NCBI GenBank assembly: GCA_013331625.1
Contig: DUGC01000075.1
Coordinates: forward strand, 2,505-8,944
Length of the DNA: 6,440 bases
Reading direction: 5' to 3'
Source of the DNA: Candidatus Iainarchaeum sp.
GTDB taxonomy: Archaea > Iainarchaeota > Iainarchaeia > Iainarchaeales > Iainarchaeaceae
Of the stretch, positions 5,601 to 6,440 are shown one piece after another (position 1 is the stretch's first letter; the number at the start of each line of letters is the position of its first letter). The notes under the pieces were generated by a model, which was not told the DNA's origin, did not search any database, and saw only the letters and a program-made list of their open reading frames with translations. A program made the position numbers and the translations under genes.

Positions 5601-6440
5601 GCCGCAATGCAATGGTTTTTTCATCGGCATTTTCAATGGAGCGTATACAGGAGTAAAAAGCGACTGGGAATTCCTCGCAGGCTCGCCGGACATGGTGCAC
5701 GAAGGCATGAAATGGGCAGTAAAAAACTGGACTCAAATTATTTTATTGGCAACTCCGCCGCCATTCAACATTATATTCGGCGGCGGCAAAGTAGTGGATT
5801 TCTTCGCCAACGGGACTTTCATCAATCTATTCAACGTAACCGGCAGCGAAATAAGGGCTGCAACAATGGAAACACTCAAAGAAGGGGCCACATGGAACAA
5901 AAACCAGAAAGGAAGCGATGGCTACCAAGCATTCCAAATGGGATTCCTTGAAGGGTCAGTAACTGGCTTCCTGGTGGAACAAACAGCAATAGTCGCAGTA
6001 ACAGGCGGCCTTATAGGCTACGCCAAAGCCATCAAACTAACAGGCAACGCGGCCAAGCTGGTCGACATGGCATACAAAGCGTACTCAAAAATATTCGGCA
6101 AGTGGGGCGGAAAAATAGCGGAACTTTTCAAGGACTCGTCAATCCTAAAGTGGTCATCTGCAGAGGCAAGAGACTTTGCAGTACAATCAACAAAATGGTT
6201 CCCAAAGGCAGAAGACGCAAAAAAATTCTGGCTATCATTCGGAGAACAAGCAGAACCACTAGCACTGAAAAGCAAAAGTATTTACCAGAAAACCGCTTCC
6301 AAAATCGGAGTTGAAGAGGCTGACAAGGCATTTAGCAAAATGTTTAGCTCAAAATACGGCAAAGAAGGATTGGAAACATTTGAAGAAGGACCACTGCAAC
6401 AACTGGCAGAAGTCTACCAAAAGCACGACTCATTAATAGT
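2518..6440 (+). CDS. Giant secreted multidomain surface protein with polymorphic-toxin-like C-terminal region (continues past right edge)
   Basis: The frame is open for 1307 codons to the window end without a stop. Residues 1-29 are a signal peptide (LWFLAILSVLLLTSTIFA; cleavage after A25 or A29). Residues ~150-258 are a PPC-like beta-sandwich: DIDWYKGY 174-181, KDYDLKIYD 198-206, FYVKVYGY 234-241, PYTL 250-253. Residues 261-621 are three tandem Ig-like repeats with a GGW signature. Two PEGA/carboxypeptidase-regulatory-like domains (631-712, 814-887) flank an Ig-like domain (~713-810). Residues 888-912 are a TSP3-like calcium loop (DADGDGLSASEEEIIGSDP). Residues 1033-1307 have amphipathic and hydrophobic helices like those before the effector of polymorphic toxins. 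By eye there are 26 cysteines, all between 152 and 1031, and 21 N-x-S/T sequons, all between 262 and 1106, as expected for a disulfide-linked, glycosylated surface protein. The gene lies 6 nt after the PepSY-like ORF. Secreted multidomain architecture is well supported. The toxin role is inference, and a large adhesin is the alternative. Confidence 0.9.
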   Translation, partial: MGNIPKHLWFLAILSVLLLTSTIFAEALAIQKIDYQGKLIEKKAIAEKIVQEESMTRSSIVGADAVFDLPSMDYIPLGNSEMPLVADANSIGVVPDRNTDYSKINFNEDKLGVREGFYEKKLPPQRLDLNDANSLEMVSVQDAGDMGSTNTCTSSSTTDLWANWYYEYLDYSADIDWYKGYRAGTNSLRFILVPPIGKDYDLKIYDSCANLVKTCDGATSGQIESCTATVTDDFYVKVYGYNDVYSTTAPYTLAARGSGSCNITMNTGASSKNEYLCNDSIRVDNTKINNNNPIIMLYPTIAYLFFEELYTPNKNLYQRLRAQNFTYVPYSSTVTQTGGTFIPPTQGGWPDSGNYTERGFILGWCGNNYDNIQTVETTTNPRVSCTAGSITGYNGSPEKNSFSCSEDIVTSGHIFENTSNTYPFNYSLYAQLKDPDGTVIDSTTTPNQTLNAINSDSWKITFPAPIGGWAKKGTYTVKAWVDGTFSDGRRAMAESYAYPYVPDAPCKKACEVQSNSAWVEQDGKCNEQIIAKHQFDNTGTRTFPHNANFYLYDQSNNRIKATSNSYSIDPNRSLIWAVKWNVPQGGWKPGTYRSEAYTDGTCTGGGTSSASNSVTASIPQSCGDTACSGMINVSVNDGASNPVPDAKAYIDSSYHSSTNASGNASIPVSDSACGRSHSIGIYCSDGTYCDTKSTSISTNGDSKSLPFSCGVCAKTQNLTVSATTNKESYRLNETIRLETTVRAQGNNIDASNLSINDPFTGQTIRTATSNGTNTYNSTASKTGVQTFTISASKSGYNSASASKSVAVSQELSTIYVSVANSDGTQMEGARLYLDSTYSGTTESSGKKTLSTTAGNHIVEATCPAIEYCGSTSGYFSGQKNISFKCNCDIDADGDGLSASEEEIIGSDPYNANSNLASALITHGAVNSCLNPVAGFIPFASESDRNIIVKNMGSMDYTQLSAAMSGKTILLNATVQSTNIAPNSIETKTITLKKLFGEYENTKAFAARDGTVVVIADNQSGATAITIVSPQCNGFFIGIFNGAYTGVKSDWEFLAGSPDMVHEGMKWAVKNWTQIILLATPPPFNIIFGGGKVVDFFANGTFINLFNVTGSEIRAATMETLKEGATWNKNQKGSDGYQAFQMGFLEGSVTGFLVEQTAIVAVTGGLIGYAKAIKLTGNAAKLVDMAYKAYSKIFGKWGGKIAELFKDSSILKWSSAEARDFAVQSTKWFPKAEDAKKFWLSFGEQAEPLALKSKSIYQKTASKIGVEEADKAFSKMFSSKYGKEGLETFEEGPLQQLAEVYQKHDSLI
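2965..3294 (+). other. PPC-like (pre-peptidase C-terminal) beta-sandwich domain segment
   Basis: Residues ~150-259 follow the PPC pattern: an aspartate-led DxDWY strand, a DYDLxIYD core strand, a (F/Y)YVKVYGY strand after a glycosylation-free loop, and a closing PYTLA strand. In known proteins this domain sits beside secreted peptidases or in surface proteins. No peptidase domain is visible here. Confidence 0.7.
3298..4380 (+). repeat. Three tandem ~121-124-residue Ig-like repeats with GGW signature
   Basis: The repeats begin at C261, C385 and C506. Each has a second cysteine in a C-x-x-x-I motif (C277 CNDSI, C404 CSEDI, C525 CNEQI). An NT-containing loop and an LY strand follow. Each then has a P-x(1-3)-GGW motif (G347, G467, G585), followed by G-x-Y. 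Repeats 2 and 3 also share a DGT turn after this. GGW spacing is 120 and 118 residues. DNA identity between copies is low except around GGAGGCTGG and GGCGGCTGG, so these are old protein duplications rather than recent DNA repeats. Confidence 0.8.
4408..5178 (+). repeat. Duplicated PEGA/carboxypeptidase-regulatory-like domains flanking an Ig-like domain
   Basis: Copy A (residues 631-712, 4408-4653) and copy B (814-887, 4957-5178) share the order I-x-VSV, A-x-x-Y-x-DS-x-Y, T-x-x-SG, H-x-I, a cysteine strand, YC, and a final F-x-C-x-C. The segment between them (about 4654-4956) begins NLTVSATTNKESYRLNETI and looks like an Ig-like beta-sandwich ending in SVAVSQ. Such modules are common in surface stalks. 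Confidence 0.7.
5179..5253 (+). other. TSP3/EF-hand-like calcium-binding loop segment
   Basis: Residues 888-912 contain DIDADGDGLSASEEE followed by GSDP. D888, D890, D892, D894 and E900-E902 are placed as in bacterial and archaeal thrombospondin-type-3 repeats, so this segment probably binds calcium. It separates the cysteine-rich stalk from the C-terminal region. Confidence 0.82.
5614..6440 (+). other. Cysteine-free C-terminal region with hydrophobic helices, pre-toxin-like
   Basis: From residue 1033 the sequence changes from beta-rich stalk to mainly helical. Motifs in order are GFFIGIFNGAYTGVKSDWEF (1033-1052), an NWTQIILLATPPPFNIIF hydrophobic stretch (about 1070-1087), GYQAFQMGFLEGSVTGF (about 1135-1151), a strongly hydrophobic EQTAIVAVTGGLIGY stretch (1154-1168), then Lys- and Ala-rich amphipathic helices to the edge. 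This order resembles the helix-glycine region that precedes effector domains in many polymorphic toxins. That match rests on memory of the pattern, not on a search. No catalytic domain is visible before the edge. Confidence 0.45.

Noticed and set aside
5439..5708. Minus-strand open frame of 89 codons inside the giant gene
   Set aside because: It is antisense to continuous, motif-bearing plus-strand coding sequence and has no recognisable product.

Overview
The window looks archaeal. Three things point that way: a divergent promoter built on one TATATATA box with start codons at leaderless distance on both sides, a KaiC/RadA-like ATPase of the archaeal signal-transduction type, and secreted proteins carrying PepSY-like, PPC-like, Ig-like and TSP3-like modules with many N-glycosylation sequons. 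A DPANN-type lineage is possible, but that is a guess from protein style. No rRNA, tRNA, CRISPR array or insertion sequence was recognised.

Layout. Positions 1-489 (minus strand) hold the N-terminal 163 residues of a KaiC-like ATPase that runs off the left edge. It is visibly more AT-rich than its neighbour. Positions 490-547 are a compact divergent promoter. Positions 548-901 (plus) encode a small charged coiled-coil protein of unknown function. It converges, with a 3-nt gap, on a minus-strand hypothetical gene (905 to about 1184 or 1333) whose 5' part looks frameshifted. Positions 1334-1400 hold a perfect 16-bp palindrome and AT-rich promoter-like elements.

From about 1398 to the right edge all reading frames run on the plus strand and are tightly packed, so they are probably one operon for exported proteins. 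First comes a short ORF with a signal peptide or membrane segment (ends at 1763). A PepSY-like ORF overlaps it (1753-2511); the two may be one gene split by a one-base frameshift. Then comes a very large secreted protein, open from 2518 to the window end (1307 codons and continuing).

The large protein is the most interesting item. In order it has a signal peptide, a PPC-like beta-sandwich, three tandem repeats of about 121-124 residues (each with a C-x-x-x-I and a P-GGW-G-x-Y signature), a pair of PEGA/carboxypeptidase-regulatory-like domains flanking an Ig-like domain, a TSP3/EF-hand-like calcium loop, and a roughly 270-residue C-terminal region with hydrophobic helices. All 26 cysteines lie between residues 152 and 1031, and all 21 N-x-S/T sequons between 262 and 1106. 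The C-terminal part has no cysteine and, after residue 1106, no sequon. By architecture I infer a surface stalk carrying a polymorphic-toxin-like membrane-active or pre-toxin region. The effector, and any immunity gene, would lie beyond the right edge and cannot be seen here.
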